From contig JAYWAM010000244.1 in the NCBI GenBank assembly GCA_043782425.1, positions 1 through 31,458 on the forward strand: 31,458 bases of DNA, in the 5' to 3' direction. Of the stretch, positions 1 through 7,078 are shown piece by piece (the stretch's first letter is position 1; each line of letters opens with the position of its first letter). This stretch comes from JAYWAM01 sp043782425. Its GTDB lineage: Bacteria; Pseudomonadota; Gammaproteobacteria; Burkholderiales; Usitatibacteraceae. The translations under genes and the position numbers were made by a program. The notes below the pieces were generated by a model. The model was given only the letters and a program-made list of their open reading frames with translations. It did no database searches and was not told the origin of the DNA.

Positions 1-241
1 AATCCTCAATTTCACCGCGTAACGGTCGACTACCCAGATTAATTTGCTGCCCGATCTGGATGAGCTGTTGGAGATTTGCACCCTTCAGTGAAATCGAAAA
101 GCGTCGCCGCAGGCTTGCCAGGTCGGTTTCATAGCCGTGATAACTGGCTACCATGGCAAGGCAGGCCAGGCCGCACTCGGTCGCTTCAGTTTGCAACATC
201 ACCGGGACGCGGGCGCGTCCCCAAAAATGCAAGCTTGTCAT
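1..241 (-). CDS. C39-peptidase ABC exporter (CvaB/LagD type), N-terminal part only
   Basis: The reading frame starts at an ATG that shares a base with the stop codon of the upstream adaptor gene (TAATG) and stays open for 80 codons to the window edge. Residues 16-27 read LQTEATECGLAC, followed by LAMVASYHG. This is the typical active-site region of peptidase family C39, with Gln17 and catalytic Cys23. Proteins of this family are inner-membrane ABC exporters whose N-terminal domain cuts double-glycine leaders from bacteriocins or similar peptides during export. The His and Asp of the triad, the membrane domain and the ATPase lie outside the window. The overlap with the adaptor gene shows one operon and a shared export function. 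No leader-peptide substrate gene was found in the window. Confidence 0.88.
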   Translation of the reverse strand, partial: MTSLHFWGRARVPVMLQTEATECGLACLAMVASYHGYETDLASLRRRFSISLKGANLQQLIQIGQQINLGSRPLRGEIED

Positions 242-1488
242 TACACGCGGCCCTTGATGCTGAACAAAGGTTCAAGCACCCATTGATAAATAGGGCGTTT
301 ATCGAGCAGCACATCGGCTTCCAAGGTCATGCCAGATTGCAGGGGAAGCTTTTCACCGTAAGCCTGGATGTCTTGTGCATCGAGGGCAACGGTCACCAGA
401 TAAAAGGGTTCTTGCGTCTGTATCGGACCCGGTAGTTCGTTGGGAGTGACGATGGCTTTGGAAACTTGCCTCACCGTGCCGCGTTGATGACCAAAGCGTT
501 GATAGGGATAGGCGGCGTAGCGCAGATTGACTTCTTTGCCCAGTTGGATAAACCCCACTGCCGTTGCCGGGGCAAGTAGGCGCGCTTGCAAGGCGGAACC
601 GGCAGGGAGAATACTCAACAAAGGAATATTGGGGCTGGCGATCTGACCTGGCTCTGCCTGTATGGCGGTGGCGATACCATCGCTTGGGGCTACTACGATG
701 AGCTCGCGGCGCGCATCAACTTCGGCCAGATCTTGTTCCAGGCTGCTCAATTGCCGTTCGAGAGCGGATAAATCGTTTTGCGAGCGGAGCGCGATTTCCG
801 GCAACTGCTGCTTGGCTGCAACGATTTCGCGTGCCAAGCCGAGTTTGCTGCGTTCTAGATTTCCCAGTAACACTTCCTGTTCAAGTTGCAAGCCGATCTG
901 CTGCTGGAGCTGATTGGCGGAAATAAAGTTTTCTGAGAGAAGTTGTTTGTAACGTTCCGCCGTTTTGCGAAATGTTTCTACGCGCTGGCGCTGGAGTTCG
1001 ATATCGCGGTCTATTTTGCTGTGTTCGTCGGACAAGGCGGCGATGCGCTTGTGTAACTGATCGGCCTGCGAGCGGCCGATGGCGGCAAGTTTGGATTTTT
1101 CCTGGAGCAGCGCTTCGCGGCGGCGACGCGTTTCGGTGACGGCGACCTGTCCTGCTCCGACGCCTGACATGCCACCCCGGTCCAGGGATAAAACGAAAAG
1201 GATGTCGCCCTTCTTGACGCTCTGTCCTTCTTCGACGCGCCGCTCGGCGATGGTGGCGACCTCGCGCACGTGCACCTTCACAAAACCTTTGGTGGGCGCG
1301 AGAAAGCCGGTGACGTGCACCTTGCGGGTGTACTCGCCCCATATGGCAAAGGCAATGAACGCGACGCCTGCCAGTACTGCTCCGAGGGTAATCAATTTGA
1401 GCGAGACGGGCCAGATAACCAGCGCTTCGCCGAACAGACGGTTGCGCTGATGGTCGAGTGCTTCTTGGCGGAAAAGAGGGGAGGTCAT
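241..1488 (-). CDS. HlyD/CvaA-family secretion adaptor (membrane fusion protein)
   Basis: This 415-residue protein has a short cytoplasmic N terminus, one membrane segment at about residues 30-50 and a long periplasmic part. A biotinyl-lipoyl-like half-motif lies near residues 60-105, a Gln/Glu/Leu-rich coiled coil at about 125-265, and a barrel-type C-terminal region ends near VLEPLFSIKGRV. This is the layout of adaptors such as CvaA that join a C39 ABC exporter to an outer-membrane channel. The next gene downstream is exactly such an exporter and overlaps it by one base. The ATG at 1488 was chosen because it gives a normal short N terminus before the membrane segment; its Shine-Dalgarno match is poor. 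The outer-membrane channel gene is not visible here. Confidence 0.88.
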   Translation of the reverse strand: MTSPLFRQEALDHQRNRLFGEALVIWPVSLKLITLGAVLAGVAFIAFAIWGEYTRKVHVTGFLAPTKGFVKVHVREVATIAERRVEEGQSVKKGDILFVLSLDRGGMSGVGAGQVAVTETRRRREALLQEKSKLAAIGRSQADQLHKRIAALSDEHSKIDRDIELQRQRVETFRKTAERYKQLLSENFISANQLQQQIGLQLEQEVLLGNLERSKLGLAREIVAAKQQLPEIALRSQNDLSALERQLSSLEQDLAEVDARRELIVVAPSDGIATAIQAEPGQIASPNIPLLSILPAGSALQARLLAPATAVGFIQLGKEVNLRYAAYPYQRFGHQRGTVRQVSKAIVTPNELPGPIQTQEPFYLVTVALDAQDIQAYGEKLPLQSGMTLEADVLLDKRPIYQWVLEPLFSIKGRV

Positions 1489-1586
1489 AGGGGGATTTTA
1501 CGGAGTTGAGAGTCTACCGCACTGCGGGCTTACTTAACAATCAGAGGGCTAGCCCTACTGGTGGCGGGTTAAGGAGCAAAAATATT

Positions 1587-1687
1587 CGTCGTCCCAGCGG
1601 AGGCTGGGACCCAGTCCCATCAACATCACTTTGAAACATTAGTCAGATCGTTTAATGGACTGGGTCCCAGCCTCCGCTGGGACGACG
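1587..1687. repeat. 101-bp palindromic dispersed element, copy 1
   Basis: The arms at 1587-1617 and 1657-1687 are perfect 31-base inverted repeats starting CGTCGTCCCAGCGGAGG, around a 39-base centre. A second copy lies at 16806-16905 in the opposite orientation, with a recognisably similar centre. The element ends one base before the rsmI stop codon, so its transcript could also form the 3' hairpin of rsmI mRNA. The remaining bases between hlyD and rsmI show no other feature. Confidence 0.85.
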
Positions 1688-1688
1688 G

Positions 1689-2600
1689 TCACAACGCTCC
1701 CTTTTCCTGCTTCATTTGCAGCGCCAGGGCATACACGGTATTGCGCTTGGCGCCGGTAATTTTTGCGGCCAGCGCCACTGCCTGTTTGACGGGCAACTCT
1801 TCCATCAATAGCGCTAGCGTGTTTTGTGTTTGCGCATCATCGGTGGACGTTTCTGTCTCTTGCTTGCCCTCGACAATCACCACAAACTCACCGCGCTGCT
1901 GGTTGGCGTCGGCCTCAATCCAGGCGAGCGCTTCACCCGACAGGCAGTGATGTATGGTTTCAAAGCGCTTGGTCAGTTCGCGACACAACACCACGGGGCG
2001 ATCCTCGCCAAAGGCTGCGGCGATGTCGCCTAGCATATCGACGATGCGATGCGGCGCTTCGTAGAACACGATGGTTTGCGTGCATCCGGCAAACTCTGCC
2101 AGGCGCGCGCGCCGCTCCCCCGCCTTGCTCGGCAAAAATCCCGCGAAGCGAAACTCCGTTTGCGCCACACCGCTGGCGCACAGCGCGGCTATCAAGGCGC
2201 TGGGGCCGGGGATGGGAATCACGCTTAAGCCTGCCAACCTGACGCTGCGCACCAGGAGCGCGCCGGGATCGCTGATGGCGGGGGTGCCGGCATCGCTCAC
2301 CAGCGCCACCGCCTTGCCCTCGCGCAGCCACGCGACAATACGCTCGGCGGCAGTGCGCTCGTTGTGCTCATGCAGCGCAAAAAGCTGGGTGGAAATTGCG
2401 TAGTGCTGCAACAGGGTGCGGCTATGGCGCGTATCTTCAGCGGCGATGATGTCAACCGCCTTGAGCACATCCAGCGCGCGCAGCGTAATATCGCGCAGAT
2501 TTCCAATGGGTGTCGCGACAACATATAATGTCCCACCGCTCACCTGATCCTTTGCGGAATGCGAAACTATTTCTTGAGTACTCACTTGCGCTTCTTGCAC
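1689..2600 (-). CDS. rsmI: 16S rRNA (cytidine-1402-2'-O)-methyltransferase RsmI
   Basis: RsmI methylates the 2'-OH of C1402 in the ribosomal decoding centre using SAM. The protein has the family's tetrapyrrole-methylase-type fold: LYVVATPIGNLRDITLRAL near residues 25-43, AAEDTRHSRTLLQHY, the glycine-rich SDAGTPAISDPG loop and PIPGPSALIAAL. The length (303 residues) is slightly above the usual 280-290. The GTG at 2600 was chosen because AGGAAGGA stands six bases before it. This start overlaps the divergent lpoA start by 42 bases. A second GTG at 2543, preceded by AAAGGA and matching the usual family N terminus better, would remove the overlap and give 284 residues. Its place beside lpoA matches yraL in E. 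coli. Confidence 0.95.
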   Translation of the reverse strand: MQEAQVSTQEIVSHSAKDQVSGGTLYVVATPIGNLRDITLRALDVLKAVDIIAAEDTRHSRTLLQHYAISTQLFALHEHNERTAAERIVAWLREGKAVALVSDAGTPAISDPGALLVRSVRLAGLSVIPIPGPSALIAALCASGVAQTEFRFAGFLPSKAGERRARLAEFAGCTQTIVFYEAPHRIVDMLGDIAAAFGEDRPVVLCRELTKRFETIHHCLSGEALAWIEADANQQRGEFVVIVEGKQETETSTDDAQTQNTLALLMEELPVKQAVALAAKITGAKRNTVYALALQMKQEKGAL

Positions 2601-3794
2601 TTTCGTTCCTTCCTGGTCTGCGCCATCGCGCTGCTATTGTGCGCCTGCGCTGCGCGCGACGCACGCCGCCCGCCCGCGCCGCAGGGCGAGCGCAGTTTCC
2701 CGACTCAACCCACTGCGCCTATGCCCTCCAGCAGCGATCCGACGCTGTCGCCCGATAGCCCCACTTCTGCGCCCATTGCTACGCCGTTGCAGAGTGTTCC
2801 CCCCGTTACGAGCAACGCTGCTGCGCATATCGCCCTGATTCTCCCCTTGGCGGCAAAAAATTTTGGCGCAGTGGCCGATGCCTTCAAGCAGGGTTTCGTT
2901 GCAGCCGCCAATTTTGAAGGCAGAAATGCCCCTGCGTATCGTATTTACGCCGCCGATAACGAGGGTGAATCACTGGCCTATTCCTTTCGCAAAGCGCTTG
3001 GCGATGGTGCAACACTGGTGATTGCCGGCCTCACGCGCGACGGCGCGACGCTGCTGGCGCACCTCGCTGCGCAGCATTCGGAACTGCCAATTCTGGCCCT
3101 CAATGCTCCGGACGCAGACGTTCCTGATCGTTACTATTATGTTTCCCTGTCGCTCGACAATGAGACGCGCCAGACTGCGCTGTTTGCCGCCGCGGAAGGA
3201 GCGCGCAATGTGGCAGTGATTCATTCAAACACTGGCCTTGCCAAGCGCATCCAGGAAGTGTTTGAAAAGGAATGGACCCGGCTGGGCGGCAGCATCGTGG
3301 CGCGCATTGCGTTTGACGGCGAGCCCGGCGCTGCGCAGCGTATACGCGCCAAGCTGGAGTACCTCGCGGCCGATAGCGTGTTCATTGCCGCAGAGCCGGA
3401 TAGCACGCGCTTCGCCCGGCCCTACGTGCCCACCGGCATGCCGGTCTTTGCCACTTCGCTTTCGTTCGACCCGCGCGCTGACGCGCTCGCCAATATCGAT
3501 CTCGACGGCGTGCGCTTCCTTGATATGCCGTGGTTTGTGCAGCCCGATCATCTGGCTGTGATGATTTACCCGCGCCCCGTCGGCGCTGCGGTGGAACAGG
3601 AACGCCTCTATGCGCTAGGCGTGGACGCATGGCGGCTGGCGCTGTTGTTGCAGGATGCGAATCAGCACAATCCGGTACTCGATGGCGTGACCGGGCGGCT
3701 CACGCTCGATGCCGGGCGGCAGTTTTTGCGCGCGCTTACCGCAGTCGAGTTTCGCGATGGCCGCGCACAACTCTACAAACCCAATGCGGAATGA
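2559..3794 (+). CDS. lpoA: Penicillin-binding protein activator LpoA (LppC family lipoprotein)
   Basis: LpoA is an outer-membrane lipoprotein that stimulates the bifunctional peptidoglycan synthase PBP1A. The N terminus carries a lipoprotein signal with a hydrophobic run and a lipobox LLLCAC, with Cys30 as the likely lipidated residue. A proline-rich linker (about 33-85) is followed by a periplasmic-binding-protein-like domain from about residue 88 (HIALILPLAAKNFGAVADAF). At 411 residues it is shorter than E. coli LpoA because it lacks the N-terminal TPR-like domain, as is common outside enterics. The cluster order rsmI-lpoA-yraN-diaA-dolP supports the call. The n-region is long (about 18 residues), so a later TTG start is possible. 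Confidence 0.88.
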   Translation: MRNYFLSTHLRFLHFRSFLVCAIALLLCACAARDARRPPAPQGERSFPTQPTAPMPSSSDPTLSPDSPTSAPIATPLQSVPPVTSNAAAHIALILPLAAKNFGAVADAFKQGFVAAANFEGRNAPAYRIYAADNEGESLAYSFRKALGDGATLVIAGLTRDGATLLAHLAAQHSELPILALNAPDADVPDRYYYVSLSLDNETRQTALFAAAEGARNVAVIHSNTGLAKRIQEVFEKEWTRLGGSIVARIAFDGEPGAAQRIRAKLEYLAADSVFIAAEPDSTRFARPYVPTGMPVFATSLSFDPRADALANIDLDGVRFLDMPWFVQPDHLAVMIYPRPVGAAVEQERLYALGVDAWRLALLLQDANQHNPVLDGVTGRLTLDAGRQFLRALTAVEFRDGRAQLYKPNAE

Positions 3795-4170
3795 CGCGAA
3801 CCCGAGTAGCACGAACCAAACAAATGCCAGCCGCGCAGGCGATGCGGCGGAACGCTTGGCGGAGCGGCATTTGCAGCAGGCGGGGCTCAAGTCTGTGGCG
3901 CGCAATTTTCGCTGCCGCATGGGCGAAATTGATCTCGTCATGCAAGACGGCAACCACCTGGTATTTGTTGAAGTGCGGCTGCGCAAGCATCAGAGCTTCG
4001 GCGGTGCAGGGGCCAGCATCCATACGAAAAAGCAGCAACGCATCGTCAAGGCGGCGCAGCATTATCTCGCCACGCTGGCGCATACGCCGCCGTGCCGCTT
4101 TGATGTCGTCCTGCTCGATACGCTCGATGATGCCAGTATCGAGTGGATCAGGAACGCCTTTGATGCCTGA
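3784..4170 (+). CDS. yraN: YraN family protein (UPF0102, endonuclease-like fold)
   Basis: The 128-residue product contains the UPF0102 core: GDAAERLAERHLQQAGLK, then NFRCRMGEIDLVMQDG and LVFVEVRLRK. This matches the E-x-D...E-x-R/K pattern of Holliday-junction-resolvase-like folds. The biological role of YraN is not settled. The frame is open from 3709, but the ATG at 3784 gives the family's usual length of about 120 residues and overlaps the lpoA stop by only 11 bases, so translation is probably coupled. Its neighbours are those of E. coli yraN. Confidence 0.9.
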   Translation: MRNDANPSSTNQTNASRAGDAAERLAERHLQQAGLKSVARNFRCRMGEIDLVMQDGNHLVFVEVRLRKHQSFGGAGASIHTKKQQRIVKAAQHYLATLAHTPPCRFDVVLLDTLDDASIEWIRNAFDA

Positions 4171-4221
4171 CTGTCCTATTCCCGTGCCAACAATTTCGTA
4201 ACCACTCAGCAGTCAAAAATA

Positions 4222-4329
4222 GAACGCTGATGACGCGGATAATTATGATTAAATAAGATTTTTTCTTGTTTGATTTCTGAGTACTTATAGTATCTGCGTT
4301 CATCATATTCATCTGCGTCATCTGCGTTC
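4222..4329. repeat. 108-bp imperfect palindromic element
   Basis: Arms at 4222-4249 (GAACGCTGATGACGCGGAT...) and 4302-4329 are inverted repeats agreeing at 24 of 28 bases. The centre is AT-rich and contains an additional TATCTGCGTT half-motif. The element fills most of the 211-base gap between yraN and the phosphoheptose isomerase gene. It resembles small non-coding MITE-like repeats. A 137-residue ORF on the minus strand across it is not credible. Confidence 0.75.
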
Positions 4330-4381
4330 CATTGACCCCATAGTGCTGAGTAGCTACACAAATTGAACGATAAATAAACCG

Positions 4382-4972
4382 ATGAACCTCGAAAAACGTA
4401 TCGAAAAAATTTTCACCGACAGCGCAGAGCTCAAGCTGGCGATTGCGGCCAAGCTTGCTGCTCCCATCGCGCGCGCAGCGCTTAGCATGAGCGAAAGTCT
4501 TAAATCCGGCGGCAAGGTGCTGGCGTGCGGCAACGGCGGGTCGGCGGCCGATGCGCAGCATTTCTCCGCCGAGCTACTCGGGCGTTACGAGCGCGAGCGC
4601 CCGGAGCTTGCGGCCATTGCGCTCACCACCGATACTTCGGCCATCACCGCCATCGCCAACGATTACGGTTATGACCAGATATTCGCCAAGCAAGTGCGCG
4701 GATTGGGTCGTAGCGGCGATGTGCTGATCGCCATCTCAACCAGCGGCAACTCGAAAAGTGTCATCGAAGCGATGACCGCCGCCAGGAGCAAAGGTATGAC
4801 TATCGTTGCGCTCACCGGGCGCGACGGCGGCAAAATGGGCAGCATGCTCACTGCCGCTGATGTTCATTTGAATGTAGCGTCGCAAATAACGGCGCGTGTG
4901 CAGGAAGTGCATATCCTCATTTTGCATTGCCTGTGCGACGCCATCGATTGTCATCTACTCGGAGTGGAATAA
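4382..4972 (+). CDS. gmhA: SIS-domain phosphoheptose isomerase (GmhA/DiaA family)
   Basis: The enzyme family converts sedoheptulose 7-phosphate to D-glycero-D-manno-heptose 7-phosphate for LPS core and heptosylation; the paralogue DiaA instead binds DnaA. The 196-residue protein has the SIS core CGNGGSAADAQHFSAELLGR, TTDTSAITAIANDYGYD, GDVLIAISTSGNS and VALTGRDGGKMG. It keeps Glu64 and His182 at the positions of the E. coli GmhA catalytic residues E65 and H180. E. coli DiaA lacks both. Chromosomal position (after yraN, before dolP) and overall similarity, for example RVQEVHILILHCLCDAID, resemble DiaA. It is probably an active isomerase, but a DnaA-related role cannot be excluded. Its stop shares a base with the next ATG (TAATG). 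Confidence 0.88.
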   Translation: MNLEKRIEKIFTDSAELKLAIAAKLAAPIARAALSMSESLKSGGKVLACGNGGSAADAQHFSAELLGRYERERPELAAIALTTDTSAITAIANDYGYDQIFAKQVRGLGRSGDVLIAISTSGNSKSVIEAMTAARSKGMTIVALTGRDGGKMGSMLTAADVHLNVASQITARVQEVHILILHCLCDAIDCHLLGVE

Positions 4973-5550
4973 TGCGTATACCCCTGATCTGCCTTACCCT
5001 GCTGTGTGCTGCAACTTTGCAAGGATGCTTCCCGCTGGCTGCAACCGGCCTGGCGGCATCCGCCCTCATGATAGACGACCGCCGCACTACCGGCACCTAC
5101 ATCGAAGACGAGAACATTGAATGGAAATCGCTTGCGCGCACACGCGAAAAATTTCGTGATGTCCATATCAGCACCACCAGCTACAACCTCAACGTGCTGC
5201 TCACTGGGCAGGCGCCCACCGAGGCAGTTAAGAATGAGATTGCCGATGTGGTTCGCACCATACCGAGCGTCAAGAACATAACCAACGAAATCGCCGTGTC
5301 CGGCAATGTCTCCCTCGCTGCACGCGGCAACGATGCACTTGTCACCTCCAACGTCAAAGCGCGCCTGCTCGGCAATGGCAAGGTCTCGCCCAATCATGTC
5401 AAGGTGGTGACAGAAAATGGTGTGGTGTATCTCATGGGCATCGTAACGCAGCAAGAAGGCGATGCGGCTGCTGAGGTCGCGCGCACCACCAGCGGCGTAG
5501 CGCGCGTCATCAAAGTTTTTGAGTACATCACCCAGCCACCTAAACGCTGA
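4972..5550 (+). CDS. dolP: Two-BON-domain outer-membrane lipoprotein DolP (YraP)
   Basis: DolP is a lipoprotein with two BON (phospholipid-binding) domains that supports outer-membrane integrity. This 192-residue protein has a lipoprotein signal with lipobox LQGC (Cys19), then AATGLAASALMIDDRRTTGTY as in YraP. BON domain 1 is at about residues 50-112 and BON domain 2 at about 118-190, which includes VKVVTENGVVYLMGIVTQQE. An open frame extends upstream to 4927, but the ATG at 4972 directly precedes the signal peptide and overlaps the isomerase stop. It occupies the E. coli yraP position of the cluster. Confidence 0.92.
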   Translation: MRIPLICLTLLCAATLQGCFPLAATGLAASALMIDDRRTTGTYIEDENIEWKSLARTREKFRDVHISTTSYNLNVLLTGQAPTEAVKNEIADVVRTIPSVKNITNEIAVSGNVSLAARGNDALVTSNVKARLLGNGKVSPNHVKVVTENGVVYLMGIVTQQEGDAAAEVARTTSGVARVIKVFEYITQPPKR

Positions 5551-5574
5551 CGCTTTTGCGATAGCCTGCCGCCG

Positions 5575-6996
5575 TTGGCAGCCCCCACACCCGCGCACCT
5601 GCAACATGAGTTGCAAAAACTCATGGCGCAGCTTGACGCCGACAACACTGAGCCGGCGCGCGCCGCGCTTCGACAATTAGCCGAAACATCGCCCGATAGC
5701 GCGGCTGTCCACTACCTGCTTGGCGTAGCGCATTTAACGGCAAACGATGCAGCCGCCGCTCTGGTTTCTATCGAGCGCGCGTTGCGGCTCGACAAACACA
5801 ATCCGCTTTATCAGTTTCAGTGCGCACTCATTCTGCAATCGTTGGGGCGCAACGTAGACGCCGCCACGCGCTATCGCCAGGCCATCCGCCTGAATCCCAA
5901 ATTCCCCGAGGCGCACTACAATTTCGGTCTGCTGCTTCAGCAGCAAGGCGATACTGACGGCGCGCTCACCTGTTACCGTAGCGCCATCATGCACCGGCCT
6001 GACATGGTCGAGGCGCTTAATAATCTGGGCAATGTTTTACTCGCTAAGGGGAAGCCGCAAGAGGCGCTGCAAGTGTTGCAACGTGCTGTGGCGCTACGTC
6101 CCGGCTTTGCCGTTCCCCACAACAACCTCGGCAATGTGCTGGTCAAACTAAATCGACGCGAAGAGGCTATCGGCGCATTTAAGCGCGCCCTGGAACTCAA
6201 CGCCGATTTCGTCGAGGCCATCACCAATCTTGCCGAGCAGTACCAGCAGCTTGGCAAGTTTGACGAGGCGCTGGCGCTGTATGATCGCGCGCTTAGTCTC
6301 GATGCGCAAAATGAACTCACGCGTTTCGCGCGCGACGCGCTGGCGCACGCCAATCCTGCCCGTCCGCCGGATGAATTTGTGCGCAAGATTTTCCGCGATC
6401 TGGCGCCTAACTTCGATCAGCATCTGGTCGAAAAACTGGGGTACGCGATTCCCAACTTGCTTATCAAGCAACTGCAACCCTGGATAGCGCGCCGCAGCAG
6501 CTTGTCTGTGTTGGATCTGGGTTGTGGCACGGGGCTGTTCGGCTTTGAGATACAGCCCTATTGCCAGAATCTGGTGGGAATCGATCTGTCCGCAGAGATG
6601 CTTGCCGAGGCGCGGCGGCGGCAAATTTACCAACGCCTTGAAGAAACTGACCTAGCATCCTTCCTCATGAGCGCCGTTGCGACAAGCTATGACCTGGCGG
6701 TCGCAACTGATGTCTTCGTTTACGTAGGGGATCTTGCGACAACTTTCGCTGGCATCGCGCGCGCCCTCAAAACCGGCGGGCGCTTCGCCTTTTCTGTTGA
6801 GAGCATTGCCGACCGGGAAGGCGCCTACTTGTTGCGCGCAAGCAGCCGCTATGCGCATTCACGCGCCTACATTGAAGCACTCGCCGCGCAACATGGGTTT
6901 AGCATTGCAGCCGCCATCGACACGCCCATTCGCAAGGAACGCAATGTGCCAATTGCGGGTTATCTGTTTATTTTGGAAAAGCACGCAAAGAGGTAG
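5575..6996 (+). CDS. TPR repeat protein fused to a class I SAM-dependent methyltransferase
   Basis: Residues 1 to about 245 consist of consecutive tetratricopeptide repeats, seen as NPKFPEAHYNFGLLLQQQGD, PDMVEALNNLGNVLLAKGK and GFAVPHNNLGNVLVKLNRRE. From about residue 300 there is a Rossmann methyltransferase with motif I VLDLGCGTGLFGF (about 311-323), an acidic GIDLS ribose-binding motif, VATDVFVYVGDL and GGRFAFSVES. The substrate is unknown; TPRs usually recruit a partner protein. No signal peptide is seen. It starts 24 bases after dolP and is probably in that operon. The chosen start is TTG at 5575; an in-frame ATG at 5623 would remove 16 residues. Confidence 0.85.
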   Translation: MAAPTPAHLQHELQKLMAQLDADNTEPARAALRQLAETSPDSAAVHYLLGVAHLTANDAAAALVSIERALRLDKHNPLYQFQCALILQSLGRNVDAATRYRQAIRLNPKFPEAHYNFGLLLQQQGDTDGALTCYRSAIMHRPDMVEALNNLGNVLLAKGKPQEALQVLQRAVALRPGFAVPHNNLGNVLVKLNRREEAIGAFKRALELNADFVEAITNLAEQYQQLGKFDEALALYDRALSLDAQNELTRFARDALAHANPARPPDEFVRKIFRDLAPNFDQHLVEKLGYAIPNLLIKQLQPWIARRSSLSVLDLGCGTGLFGFEIQPYCQNLVGIDLSAEMLAEARRRQIYQRLEETDLASFLMSAVATSYDLAVATDVFVYVGDLATTFAGIARALKTGGRFAFSVESIADREGAYLLRASSRYAHSRAYIEALAAQHGFSIAAAIDTPIRKERNVPIAGYLFILEKHAKR

Positions 6997-7078
6997 TGGC
7001 GTCGCACAGCCCAAGCAATGCATGCTGTTCTGATTTATGCTATGAGCCATTTCCGTTAAACAAAGGAAGCGAGCAATC

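Noticed and set aside
4148..4561. 137-residue minus-strand ORF across the yraN-gmhA gap
   Set aside because: It covers the palindromic element and the antisense of gmhA, is low in complexity in the gap part and has no recognisable domain.
4951..5676. 241-residue minus-strand ORF opposite dolP
   Set aside because: It is antisense to a clear DolP homologue; GC-rich codon use keeps the opposite frame open.
6997..7078. Terminator or small RNA between the TPR-methyltransferase and RCC1 genes
   Set aside because: No stable hairpin or T-tract was seen; only the ribosome-binding site of the next gene is recognisable.
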